Assembly: GCA_964392305.1 (NCBI GenBank)
Contig: CAYMPV010000011.1
Coordinates: forward strand, 93,328-157,327
Origin: JACKIC01 sp964392305
Lineage (GTDB): Bacteria; Planctomycetota; UBA1135; UBA2386
Length of the DNA stretch: 64,000 bases
Direction: 5' to 3'
In this document: positions 9,333 through 17,587 of the stretch, in pieces
How the letters are laid out: each line of letters begins with the position of its first letter
How positions within the stretch are numbered: the first letter of the stretch is position 1
The notes under the pieces: model-generated
What the model was told of the DNA's origin: nothing
Database searches by the model: none
What the model saw: only the letters and a program-made list of their open reading frames with translations
Made by a program: the position numbers and the translations under genes

Positions 9333-9491
9333 GCCACTGCGGCTATCGGAGAATGCCGATGCGGATCCTGAGCGCCTGCGCAGTCACGTCCGGGTTTTCC
9401 CGCTGTGCCTGTGCACGGCTCGCCCGTGTCGTGCATGCACTCGGGTGTGGCAGAACCCGACACTCCGCCGGCCCGATGTCGACGGCGGCAC

Positions 9492-9527
9492 AAAAAAAAC
9501 CTCGGGCCCTCCGCAGAGGACCCGAGG
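9492..9527 (-). terminator. Intrinsic terminator of the tRNA-Leu gene
   Basis: Read on the minus strand, a 12-base-pair stem (CCTCGGGTCCTC with GAGGGCCCGAGG, one T-G pair) closes a TGCG loop and is followed directly by eight T residues. It begins 4 bases after the encoded CCA end of the tRNA and is a textbook Rho-independent terminator. It separates the tRNA from the prepilin operon downstream. Confidence 0.9.
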
Positions 9528-9530
9528 CTC

Positions 9531-9619
9531 TGGTGCCCAGGACAAGAGTTGAACTTGCAAGCCCGGTAAAGGGCGCCAGCACCTCAAGCTGGTGCGTCTG
9601 CCAATTCCGCCACCTGGGC
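9531..9619 (-). tRNA. tRNA-Leu (anticodon GAG)
   Basis: A cloverleaf is readable on the minus strand. The acceptor stem GCCCAGG pairs with CCTGGGC, then discriminator A and an encoded CCA. The D region is GGTGGCGGAATTGGCAGACG. The anticodon stem CCAGC/GCTGG holds the loop TTGAGGT, giving anticodon GAG, which reads CUC and CUU. A long variable arm (class II tRNA) agrees with leucine, and the T arm has stem GCAAG/CTTGT with loop TTCAACT. The 89-base length includes CCA. A promoter-like pair lies just upstream and a strong terminator just downstream, so it is probably monocistronic. Confidence 0.95.
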
Positions 9620-9637
9620 CCACCAGCAGGGGCGCAA

Positions 9638-9665
9638 ACACTAGCGGCCGCCCCGGGGTTTTCAA
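9638..9665 (-). promoter_or_regulatory. Candidate sigma-70-type promoter of tRNA-Leu
   Basis: On the minus strand TTGAAA (9660-9665) and TAGTGT (9638-9643) are separated by 16 bases, and the tRNA begins 18 bases after the -10 box. Both boxes match four or five of six consensus positions. The position fits a short-leader tRNA promoter. Found by eye only. Confidence 0.45.
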
Positions 9666-9706
9666 CACCTTCGGCGGCCGCCGAGCGCCTCCCGGTGCGG
9701 AGTTCG

Positions 9707-11836
9707 TCAGCGGAAGTTCGCCAGCAGCTTGCCCTGGAAGCGGATGTAGTTGTTCTCGAGTTCGAGCTGCACGTAGCCGGCCTTGAGCATCTGCGCCATG
9801 GCACGGAACTGCTGGATCTGCTGCCTGTCGGCGGCGGTGAAGTTGGTGCGTTCCCGGCGCCACCGCTCCTGCAGGAACGCAGTGACGGCGTTGTCGAACT
9901 CGCCCCCCGGCTCGGTCATCGAACGCGGCATGCTGGCCTTGCTCGGGTACTGCGGATACCGCGAACGCCGCACCTGGTCCTCGGCGCCGGGACGGCTGAT
10001 GCGCATCCAGTCCGGATCGGGCAGTTCGCTCGTCGCCTCGGCGAAGTTGAGGTAGTCGTCGAACACCGGCAGCAGGTTCTGGCCACGCAGCCAGATCAGG
10101 CCGTTGAGTTCGCCGGGCAACTCGCTCTGGACCTCGTCGCGGAACTCGTCCAGCGTGCGGATCGAGCGCGCGCCGTCGGCCTCGTAGCGCGTGCGCAGGA
10201 TGTCCTTGATCAGCAGGCCCGAGTTGGAGATCACGAAGAAGTCGCGGAACACGATCATCGCGACCTCGCCCGTACCCGGGATCTGCGGGTTGGTGAACTC
10301 GGTCACCGGCTCGGGCAGGTTGCCGCCACCGTACCTCACGGGCAGGTGCCAGACCTTGCGGAAGCCGAAAGTCTGGTAGTAGACCTGCAGCATGCGCACG
10401 AGTTCCTCGGCCATCGGCGAGCTGCCGTCGCGCAGCCAGAACACCCACGCGACCTGCGGCAGCGGCGAACGATTGGCCACGGGCACCGCGAGCTCGCCGT
10501 CCTTGTCGAGCGACAGGTCGGGCTGGTTGCGCCGGAACACGAAGCCGGTGCGCGACAGGAACGCGACCTTGAGCTTCTCGATCAGGTCGCGGGTGCCGGT
10601 GAGCTGCGTGCCCTGGAAGCTCGCGCGCCGCATGCCGTCGTCGAGCAGGTCGCGTTCGGCCGGCTCGAGCGCGTCGAACATCGCGGTCAGGAACTCACCC
10701 GCGGGCATGCGCAGCGCCGCGGCGGCGCACGCCGACTCGGGCACCATCGCCAGGAACGGATCGAGCCACTCCTCGCGGCGCTGCTTCTCGGCGCGGTAGA
10801 AACTCTCCTGGAACGGCGTGTGTTGGCGGCTGTTGAGCCCGACCTGGCCCGTGAACGACAACGCGCCCGGCTTGAACAACAACGCCCCGGCGAGCTGCTG
10901 CCAGCCCTTGAGGTTGACGAAGCTGGCCAGCACGCGCTCGTTCATGCTGTCCTTGTGATTGGGGTTGGGCCACGCCCCCGCGAAGCGTCGGAAGCCGTCG
11001 AACGCGTTCGGCTCGACCAGCACCTCGAAGGCGTTCGGTTCGAACTCGCCGTTGTTCTCGGCCCAGGCCTCCACACGCTTTTGGATGCCGTCGGTGTAGG
11101 CCGCCATCTGGCCGAGCGGTTCCTCGTCGCGGTTGCCGTCGATCAGACGCTGCGACTGCTCGAGCAGCAGCGTCTGGTTGGCGATCATCACCAGGTCGAG
11201 GTAACGCTTGACGTAGATCGGCTCACGCAGCTGCGGCGTCTTGATCGTCAACACGCCGTCGGCAAGCGACGCCTCGATGCCCTGGTCGCGCATCTTGCCC
11301 TGCACGAAGCCGAAGCCCGCCAGACCCAACGCCGCCTTGCTGCGCCAGGTGACGCGCGTGTAGGCGCACCACCACGGCGACGGCAGCGGCCGCGGCGGAC
11401 TCTGCGCGTAGTCCTGCTGGTAACCCGCGATCGCGACCTCGCTGCCGATCGCGTCGCGCAACAGATCGAACCAACCGTCACTGTCCTGCCGCACACGTTC
11501 GAGCGTGGATGCCGCATCGGCCAGCGCCCGATCGAGGCCCTCGCGCCGCAAGCCCTGCACCAGGCTGCCCGCCGACAGCTCGGTCCAGCCGCGCGCGTCG
11601 GTCAACTCGGCCCAGAACTTCGGCTCGGGGAACGTCGTGAAGTCGTCGGCGAGCCGCTCCTTGCGGGCGAAGAAGTCGACACCGCGCGGCACCACGTCGC
11701 GCAGATCCCGCAGGCTGCCCTCGAACGGGTTGAACACGAACGCCGCGACGAACAGCATCAGGAAGGCCGTCAGCGACAGGACGACGATCGTGAGCGTGCG
11801 CAGGAGGCGACGCTTCTTCTTGGGCGCTTTGGACAT
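9707..11836 (-). CDS. Large membrane-anchored protein of unknown function
   Basis: 709 residues; I do not recognise the family. A basic N-terminus (SKAPKKKRRLLR) leads into one membrane helix (about residues 12-35), and the remaining ~670 residues should lie outside the cytoplasm. That part is rich in Phe, Trp, Arg and acidic residues and has alternating helical and strand-like stretches, no Cys pairs and no catalytic motif that I can name. The architecture (one N-terminal helix plus a big exported domain) recalls DUF3352-like proteins, but I see no decisive similarity. The frame is open to 11896; the ATG at 11836 is chosen because it gives a proper basic n-region before the helix. It is divergent from the aminotransferase gene and lies upstream of the tRNA. 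Confidence 0.7.
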   Translation of the reverse strand: MSKAPKKKRRLLRTLTIVVLSLTAFLMLFVAAFVFNPFEGSLRDLRDVVPRGVDFFARKERLADDFTTFPEPKFWAELTDARGWTELSAGSLVQGLRREGLDRALADAASTLERVRQDSDGWFDLLRDAIGSEVAIAGYQQDYAQSPPRPLPSPWWCAYTRVTWRSKAALGLAGFGFVQGKMRDQGIEASLADGVLTIKTPQLREPIYVKRYLDLVMIANQTLLLEQSQRLIDGNRDEEPLGQMAAYTDGIQKRVEAWAENNGEFEPNAFEVLVEPNAFDGFRRFAGAWPNPNHKDSMNERVLASFVNLKGWQQLAGALLFKPGALSFTGQVGLNSRQHTPFQESFYRAEKQRREEWLDPFLAMVPESACAAAALRMPAGEFLTAMFDALEPAERDLLDDGMRRASFQGTQLTGTRDLIEKLKVAFLSRTGFVFRRNQPDLSLDKDGELAVPVANRSPLPQVAWVFWLRDGSSPMAEELVRMLQVYYQTFGFRKVWHLPVRYGGGNLPEPVTEFTNPQIPGTGEVAMIVFRDFFVISNSGLLIKDILRTRYEADGARSIRTLDEFRDEVQSELPGELNGLIWLRGQNLLPVFDDYLNFAEATSELPDPDWMRISRPGAEDQVRRSRYPQYPSKASMPRSMTEPGGEFDNAVTAFLQERWRRERTNFTAADRQQIQQFRAMAQMLKAGYVQLELENNYIRFQGKLLANFR

Positions 11837-11983
11837 CTTCGGCGAGCGTAGGAAGCGGGCCGGGCCGCGGCCAGTTCGAACGACCCTGCGACGCACGCGG
11901 CGCGGTGAACTTCCCGCAGCGACGCAGGTTTGCCTTCGCCGCGCCAGCGGGGTCTACTGCTCGGCTGCACCGGCCCAGCCCAA

Positions 11984-13171
11984 ATGCCAGGACTCGTCCC
12001 CAACGCCCGCTCCCACCGCATCGTCGAATCGGCCACCCTGGCGATCACCGCGACGGCCAACAAGCTGCGCGCGGCGGGCCAGGACGTGGTCTCGCTGGGC
12101 GCCGGCGAGCCCGATTTTCCGGTGCCGCCGGTGGTCGCCGCGGCCGGCGTCGCCGCGATCGAGCAAGGCAACACGCGCTACACGCCCGCCGCCGGCATGC
12201 CGTCGCTGCGCGCCGCCGCAGCGGGCTGGCTGCACAGCGCCTTCGGCATGGACTACGCGGCCGACGAGGTGATGGTCACCGCCGGCGCCAAGGGCGCGCT
12301 GCACATGGCTCTGCAAGCGATCGTCGAACCTGGCGACCCGGTGCTGATCCTGGCCCCCTACTGGGTCTCCTACCCGGCACTGGTGACGATGGCTGACGGC
12401 CAGCCGGTGATCGTGCCCGCGGTGCCCGACCAGCGTTTCGTGCACTCCGCCGAGACGATCGAACGCGCCGCGATCGAACACCGGGCGAAGGGCCTGCTGC
12501 TCAACTACCCCAACAACCCGTCCGGCGCCGTGCCGACTCGCGCGCAGCTGCAGGCGATCGTCGACGTCGCCGCGCGCCACGACCTGTGGCTGATCTCCGA
12601 CGAGATCTACGCGACCTTGCTCTACGACGACGCCGAGCACGTCTCGCCGGCGGTGCTGCCTGGCGGCCGCGAGCGCACCGTGGTGGTCTCTGGCTTCACC
12701 AAGAGCCACACGCTCACCGGCTGGCGCACGAGCTTCCTGGCCGCACCGCGGCCGATCGTCGAAACCTGCGCGCGCATCCAGAGCCAGGTGCTCGGCAACG
12801 CCTGCACGATCAGCCAGGTCGCCACCGAAGTCGCGTGCAACACGCCATTGCCCGAAGAACACGACCGCCGTTTGGCCGCGTTCGACGAACGGCGGCGCTA
12901 CCTGTGCGCGGAGATCGAGACCATTCCCGGCCTGCACATCACCGCGCCGCGCGGCGCCTTCTACGCCCTGGTCGACGCGCGCGAACTGCTGGCGCGCCTC
13001 GGCCTGGACGACGTGGCGTTCTGCAGACACCTGCTCGAGAAACACCTGCTGGCCACCGTTCCCGGCAGCGCGTTCGCGATCCCGGGCTTCCTGCGCCTGA
13101 GCTACGCCGCGCCGATGGCCGAGTTGCACAAGGCGATGCAGCGCCTGCGCGCCGCGGCCGAGGAAGCCTGA
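11984..13171 (+). CDS. Class I/II aminotransferase (aspartate aminotransferase-like)
   Basis: PLP-dependent aminotransferase of fold type I, 395 residues, resembling the Igamma aspartate/prephenate aminotransferases. Visible motifs are LGAGEPDFPVP near residue 40, NTRYTPAAG, NYPNNPSGAVP (the substrate and PLP contact Asn) near 175, the DEIYATLLYDD segment near 210, and SGFTKSHTLTGWR with the Schiff-base Lys at 240. The substrate is probably aspartate or another acidic or aromatic amino acid. The ATG at 11984 matches the usual N-terminus. The next gene begins 4 bases after its stop. Confidence 0.88.
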   Translation: MPGLVPNARSHRIVESATLAITATANKLRAAGQDVVSLGAGEPDFPVPPVVAAAGVAAIEQGNTRYTPAAGMPSLRAAAAGWLHSAFGMDYAADEVMVTAGAKGALHMALQAIVEPGDPVLILAPYWVSYPALVTMADGQPVIVPAVPDQRFVHSAETIERAAIEHRAKGLLLNYPNNPSGAVPTRAQLQAIVDVAARHDLWLISDEIYATLLYDDAEHVSPAVLPGGRERTVVVSGFTKSHTLTGWRTSFLAAPRPIVETCARIQSQVLGNACTISQVATEVACNTPLPEEHDRRLAAFDERRRYLCAEIETIPGLHITAPRGAFYALVDARELLARLGLDDVAFCRHLLEKHLLATVPGSAFAIPGFLRLSYAAPMAELHKAMQRLRAAAEEA

Positions 13172-13175
13172 GCCG

Positions 13176-14261
13176 ATGAACAACGACGAACAGAAGCAGC
13201 GGGTGCTGACCGCCGCCAACCTCGCCGGCCTCGCGGTCGCCGAGCACGAGTGGGACGTGTTCGCGCAGCTGCGCTCCATCAAGGAGCTCAAGACCAAGGA
13301 CAACCGGCCGTTCCTGGTGCTCGAACTCGCCGACGTTCACGCGGTCATCGAGGGCAAGATCTGGGACGACTGCGAAGAGGCGATGGCCAACGCCAAGGCG
13401 GCGCCCCCGCTCGCCGCGGTCAAACTGCGCGGCAAGATGAGCGACTGGAACGGCCGCCTGCAGTTCGTGGTCAAACGCCTCAAGGTGGTCGCCGAAGACG
13501 ACGCCCCCGAGGGCTTCGACCCCGACCAGCTCGTCGACCCGGCGCTGCGTCCGGTCGAGGACCTGGTCTGTCGCACGCTGGTGTTCGACATCGAGACCGT
13601 GCCGGCGTTCGACCGGCGCGAGTTGCCATCGACGGTGCACGAGGCGCTCAGCGGCTACGCGCAGCGCAAGGACATGGAACCCGGCGCGGTGATGGGCCTG
13701 TCGCCGTTCTTCGGCAAGGTCGTGTCACTCGCCATCGGCGAAGGTGACTCCGAAGGCGACATCGACGACGTCACGGTGCTCGCCGTGCCGCCCGAAGGTC
13801 ACGACCTCGGTGAGATCCCGCCGTGGCTGCGCCTGATGAGCGAAGCCGATCTGCTGCGCGCCTTCTGGGCGCTCGCCAGCCGCGCCGAGACCGTGGTGTC
13901 GTTCAACGGCCGCGGCTTCGACGTGCCGTTCGTGGTCACGCGCAGCCTGATCCACGGCATCCCGGCAAGGGTAGATCTGGTGTCGCAGCGGTGGTCGCTG
14001 CGGCCGCACCTGGACCTGTTCGAAGTGGTCGGCAACCGCGGCGGCGGGCCGAGCAAGTTGGATGTGGTGTGTTGGGCGCTGGGCATCGAGAGTCCCAAGG
14101 AGCAGATGGACGGGTCGATGGTCGCGCCGGCGTATGCGCGTGGGGAGATCGTCGAGATCGCGAAGTACAACGCGCACGATGTGCGGGCGACGAGCGCGGT
14201 GTATCGGAAGGTGCGGGATCTGGTGTTGCGGTATCGGGGGGATTGGACGGCGAAGAAGTAG
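13176..14261 (+). CDS. OB-fold plus PolB-like 3'-5' exonuclease
   Basis: 361 residues in two parts. Residues about 20-110 read like an OB-fold of the type found in YhaM-like nucleases (an AQLRSIKELKTKDNRPF opening with alternating strands). Residues 130-350 are an RNase H-fold exonuclease of the predicted PolB-like 3'-5' exonuclease group. Its acidic residues are visible as FDIET (Asp138, Glu140), FNGRGFDVPF (Asp249) and YNAHD (Asp335). It should remove nucleotides from a nucleic acid 3' end, but RNA versus DNA preference is unknown. The last 60-95 codons use clearly different synonymous codons (many CGG, GAT, TAT, GGG) from the rest. It lies 4 bases after the aminotransferase gene. Confidence 0.75.
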   Translation: MNNDEQKQRVLTAANLAGLAVAEHEWDVFAQLRSIKELKTKDNRPFLVLELADVHAVIEGKIWDDCEEAMANAKAAPPLAAVKLRGKMSDWNGRLQFVVKRLKVVAEDDAPEGFDPDQLVDPALRPVEDLVCRTLVFDIETVPAFDRRELPSTVHEALSGYAQRKDMEPGAVMGLSPFFGKVVSLAIGEGDSEGDIDDVTVLAVPPEGHDLGEIPPWLRLMSEADLLRAFWALASRAETVVSFNGRGFDVPFVVTRSLIHGIPARVDLVSQRWSLRPHLDLFEVVGNRGGGPSKLDVVCWALGIESPKEQMDGSMVAPAYARGEIVEIAKYNAHDVRATSAVYRKVRDLVLRYRGDWTAKK

Positions 14262-14392
14262 GGCTGGGGGCTTGGTCCCTCGCGTCATCGGTCGAGGGCG
14301 TTGCCGTTCTGGGCAGCGCGAGGTTGTGTCGTGTTGGTGCGCGAGAACGAGACACCGACCCCGAGGGCTAGCGCACCCACCAAACACCCCCC

Positions 14393-16186
14393 ATGATCCC
14401 GCCCATGCGGATCAGGGCTTCGTCACCGCTCCTCCACACCTTCATCATCGCGCTCCGCATCGCCGCGACCCTGGCCTGCACCCCACTGCTCGCGCAACAG
14501 CCCGACGGCGTCGTCGAAGGTCGCGTCCTGGGTCCGCTCGGCGAACCACTGCCCAACGTCGAGATCGTGGCCCGGCACGACCCGCGCATCGCCGCCCACA
14601 TCGCCACCACCCGCACCGACGGTGAGGGCATCTTCCGACTGGCGCGTCTGCCGACCGATCGCGCCGTGTACCTGATCGCGCGCCAACCGGGCCTCACCGC
14701 GGCCGTCGGACTCGCGGCGCTGGACGCGAACGTCAAACAGACCGGCATGACGCTGCGGCTGTGGGCAGCGAACACGGTGCGCGGCCGCGTCGTCGATGCG
14801 AACGGCCAACCCGTCGTCGGCGCCGCCGTGCTCGGCACCAAGGACCACAGCGGGCTGGACGGCTCCTTCCTGGTGCCCGAGACGATCACCGACGCAGCAG
14901 GCAAGTTCGAGCTCGTCGGCGTGCCGATCGGCGACTGCGTGGTCCGTGCCTGGGCGCCGGGCTTCGAGCTGCGCGAACACGAACTGCACGCCGTCGCCGA
15001 CACCACGACCGAAGTGGTGCTGGCGCGCGGTGAAGGCACGCTGCTGTCGATCTACGCCAAGGGCCTGCCGGTCGAAGTGCTGCCATCGGTCGAGGTCCAG
15101 GTCGCCGCCACGCGCAACGGCGCGGCGATCGCGATGCCGAGCCCGATCGAGCGCGCGCGGCTCGACCACAAGGGCCAGCTGGTGCTGAGGGGCCTGCCGA
15201 TCGCCGAGTGGCACGTCCGTATGCAAGCGCCCGGGCATCGCTTCGACCCCGCCAGCGCCACCACCGTCAACGGCCAGTCCGTGCACGTGCTGCCGTTCAA
15301 GGCCCGCGCCGTGGCCACCATCACCTTGCGCGGTTCGCTGTGTGACACCGACGGCAAGGCGCTGGCTGGCCAACGGTTGATCGCTCGCGCCAGGCCTTCG
15401 CGTTCGAACCTCGAGGCCCCAGCGTTCGACGCCACCACCGACGCCGACGGGCAGTTCGCGCTGTCGGCGCCGTTCGTCCGCGCCGAGGCATACGACCTGT
15501 TCCTCGCGGGCTCGCGATGGGTGCTGCAGCAGCCGCAGCTGCGACCGCGGTTCGGTCCCGACCTGCGGGGCACCCGCTGGCAGGAGTTCGCCGACCCCGA
15601 CCGGCAGCTCGAGCTGATCGCGGCCCCGTCGGCGTTCATCAAGGTGCGCCTCGTCGACGCGCACGGCAAGCCGGCGCCGTTCACGCTCGCGCAGCTGCAA
15701 CGGCACTACCCGGGCGTGATCCCGCCGTGGCGCACGATCGCGCACGTCGTCAGCGCGCGCGACGGCACGCTGGACTTCGGCGGGCTGCCGGGAGGTCCCG
15801 CGGAGCTGCGGGTTCATGTCGCCGGCGAGGGCGGCTGCGGGGACTCGGAGGACTTCACGCTGCGCGTCGGCGAACGAGACTCGCTCGAGGTCGTACTCCA
15901 GCCCGCGGCGATCGTGCGCGGCAGGGCAGTCGACGCAACCGGCAACCCGGCCGCTGGTGTGCGCCTCACGCTCTGCAACTGGGACCTCGCAGCCAACCAG
16001 CAGGACAACACGGAAGTCACCAGGGTCACCACCGACCGCGACGGTCGCTTCGCATTCATCGGCGTGGTGCCGGGCGGCCATCGCGTGGCGACGGCGCGCT
16101 ACGAGTTCGCGGGCGAGGGCAACAGCGAACCCTTCGCGGCCCTGCCGGGAGAGAAGGCGGAGCTCGAACTGCGGCTCGCGAAGTAG
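14393..16186 (+). CDS. Secreted protein with carboxypeptidase-regulatory-like repeats
   Basis: 597 residues. A signal peptide (hydrophobic core about 12-32, ending LLAQQ) is followed by several beta-sandwich modules of the carboxypeptidase regulatory-like type. Each starts with a pattern like VRGRVVDANGQPVVGAAV or VEGRVLGPLGEPLPNVEI and continues with a DGxGxFxLxxLP turn; I count at least five such units. These modules occur in secreted and surface proteins and have no catalytic residues. The function is probably structural or binding. The start may be the ATG at 14393 or at 14405; neither has a clear ribosome binding site. It stands alone, after 131 bases of non-coding DNA. Confidence 0.72.
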   Translation: MIPPMRIRASSPLLHTFIIALRIAATLACTPLLAQQPDGVVEGRVLGPLGEPLPNVEIVARHDPRIAAHIATTRTDGEGIFRLARLPTDRAVYLIARQPGLTAAVGLAALDANVKQTGMTLRLWAANTVRGRVVDANGQPVVGAAVLGTKDHSGLDGSFLVPETITDAAGKFELVGVPIGDCVVRAWAPGFELREHELHAVADTTTEVVLARGEGTLLSIYAKGLPVEVLPSVEVQVAATRNGAAIAMPSPIERARLDHKGQLVLRGLPIAEWHVRMQAPGHRFDPASATTVNGQSVHVLPFKARAVATITLRGSLCDTDGKALAGQRLIARARPSRSNLEAPAFDATTDADGQFALSAPFVRAEAYDLFLAGSRWVLQQPQLRPRFGPDLRGTRWQEFADPDRQLELIAAPSAFIKVRLVDAHGKPAPFTLAQLQRHYPGVIPPWRTIAHVVSARDGTLDFGGLPGGPAELRVHVAGEGGCGDSEDFTLRVGERDSLEVVLQPAAIVRGRAVDATGNPAAGVRLTLCNWDLAANQQDNTEVTRVTTDRDGRFAFIGVVPGGHRVATARYEFAGEGNSEPFAALPGEKAELELRLAK

Positions 16187-16365
16187 CGCCGGGCTCGATG
16201 GGTGTCGATCCGCACCACGCAGACCAGGGCGAGTCGCCGCGGCAACGTTCCACAGCCCGAGAACCCGCACGCGACCTCACCGTGGCGCATGCTTTGCGAT
16301 CCTCGCGAACAGGTTGCGGCCGGGCCGTGAACTGCCCGCTGCTCCGCTCCATCCCAGGAACAACC

Positions 16366-17556
16366 GTGCGAAACGTCACCGCCAGCTGTCTGTTCGCCGT
16401 CGCCGCCGTCGCTCTACCGGCACAAACAACCCTGCTCGTCGGTCCCGGCGGCCATGCGCAGATCCGCGACGCGATCGCCAACGCGCAGGACGGCGACATC
16501 GTCGTCGTGTTGCCGGGCAGCTACGCGCAGTTCGTCGCCGACAAGGCGCTGACGATCCGCGCGCTGACGCCGGGCACCGTGTTCGTCGATTTCGTGCCCG
16601 CGTTCGCGCCGCCGGGATGCCCGGGCTTCGTCTGCGTCGAGGACGGCACGCTGCTGCGCGCGCCAGTGACCGGGCCCGTGCACGTCGTCGGCCTCACGTT
16701 CCTCGACGGCGAGTTCACCCAGGGCGGCTTCACGGCGCGCCACCACGTGCGGGTGCAAGGCGGCAACGTGACCTTCGATCAGTGCTCGTTCACGTCGAAG
16801 GGCGAATACGCGCTCGAGATCTTCAGCAACATGCCCAACCGCACGGTCGCGCATCTGCAAGCGTGCGCGGTGACCGGCACGGGTTTCGGCAGCAGTGCAC
16901 TGGCGGTCTCCGGCGCGAGCGTCACCGCGATCGACTGCACCTTCACCGGCTCGACGGCACCCGTGAACCCCTTGTTCTCGGGCGCTTCGCGCGGCGTCGT
17001 GCTGACGCTCGCCGAGTTCGTCGGCTCTCACCTGTCGATCACGGGCGGCACCCCGAGCACCGTGTCCGCGAGCGGCGCCGCTGTCAGCGCCGTCGCCAGC
17101 GTGTTCTCGATCAGCGACGCGACGCTGACCGCGTCGGTGTGCCCGCTGTCGTACACCGGCATCGCGCGCCTCGACCGCTGCCAGCTCAGCGGCGGCGCGA
17201 ACTGCCAGACCGCGCCGCAGGTACCGCTGCTCGGCGTCACCCGTGCCGCACCGCTGCAACCCGGCATGAACATCGGCCTGCAGTGGCACACCGCCCCCAA
17301 CGGGCTGGTCGGGGTGCTCGTCGGTCTGCGGCTCGCGACCAGCTACCCCAGTGAACTGCAACAACCACTGTGGCTCGACCCGGCCTACGCATTCGTGTTC
17401 GGCTTCACCGTCGCCGACGCGCAGGGGCTCGCGGTCGGCAATTGGGCGCTGCCCGCCAGTCCGGCGCTCGTCGACGTGAGCCTGTGGTTCCAGGGCGTCA
17501 GCGGCATGTCGTTGCCGCTCGCCGCGAGTCCGCTGGCGGGAGGCGTGGTGCGGTGA
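16366..17556 (+). CDS. Secreted right-handed beta-helix protein with shared C-terminal domain
   Basis: 396 residues. The GTG at 16366 has AGGAA five bases upstream and opens a signal peptide (VRNVTASCLFAVAAVALPAQ). Residues about 25-280 look like a pectin-lyase-type parallel beta-helix: IRDAIANAQDGDIVVVLPG, then short strands such as VTFDQCSFTSKG, HLQACAVTGTG and AIDCTFTG. No lyase catalytic residues can be assigned. The last ~105 residues (AAPLQPGMNIGLQW to GGVVR) are a separate domain that also ends the S8 peptidase at 41.8 kb and the repeat protein at 53.2 kb. The protein is presumably on the cell surface or released. The product is otherwise unknown. Confidence 0.68.
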   Translation: MRNVTASCLFAVAAVALPAQTTLLVGPGGHAQIRDAIANAQDGDIVVVLPGSYAQFVADKALTIRALTPGTVFVDFVPAFAPPGCPGFVCVEDGTLLRAPVTGPVHVVGLTFLDGEFTQGGFTARHHVRVQGGNVTFDQCSFTSKGEYALEIFSNMPNRTVAHLQACAVTGTGFGSSALAVSGASVTAIDCTFTGSTAPVNPLFSGASRGVVLTLAEFVGSHLSITGGTPSTVSASGAAVSAVASVFSISDATLTASVCPLSYTGIARLDRCQLSGGANCQTAPQVPLLGVTRAAPLQPGMNIGLQWHTAPNGLVGVLVGLRLATSYPSELQQPLWLDPAYAFVFGFTVADAQGLAVGNWALPASPALVDVSLWFQGVSGMSLPLAASPLAGGVVR

Positions 17557-17587
17557 GGATCGATCCTCGCCTGCGGCACGACCGACC

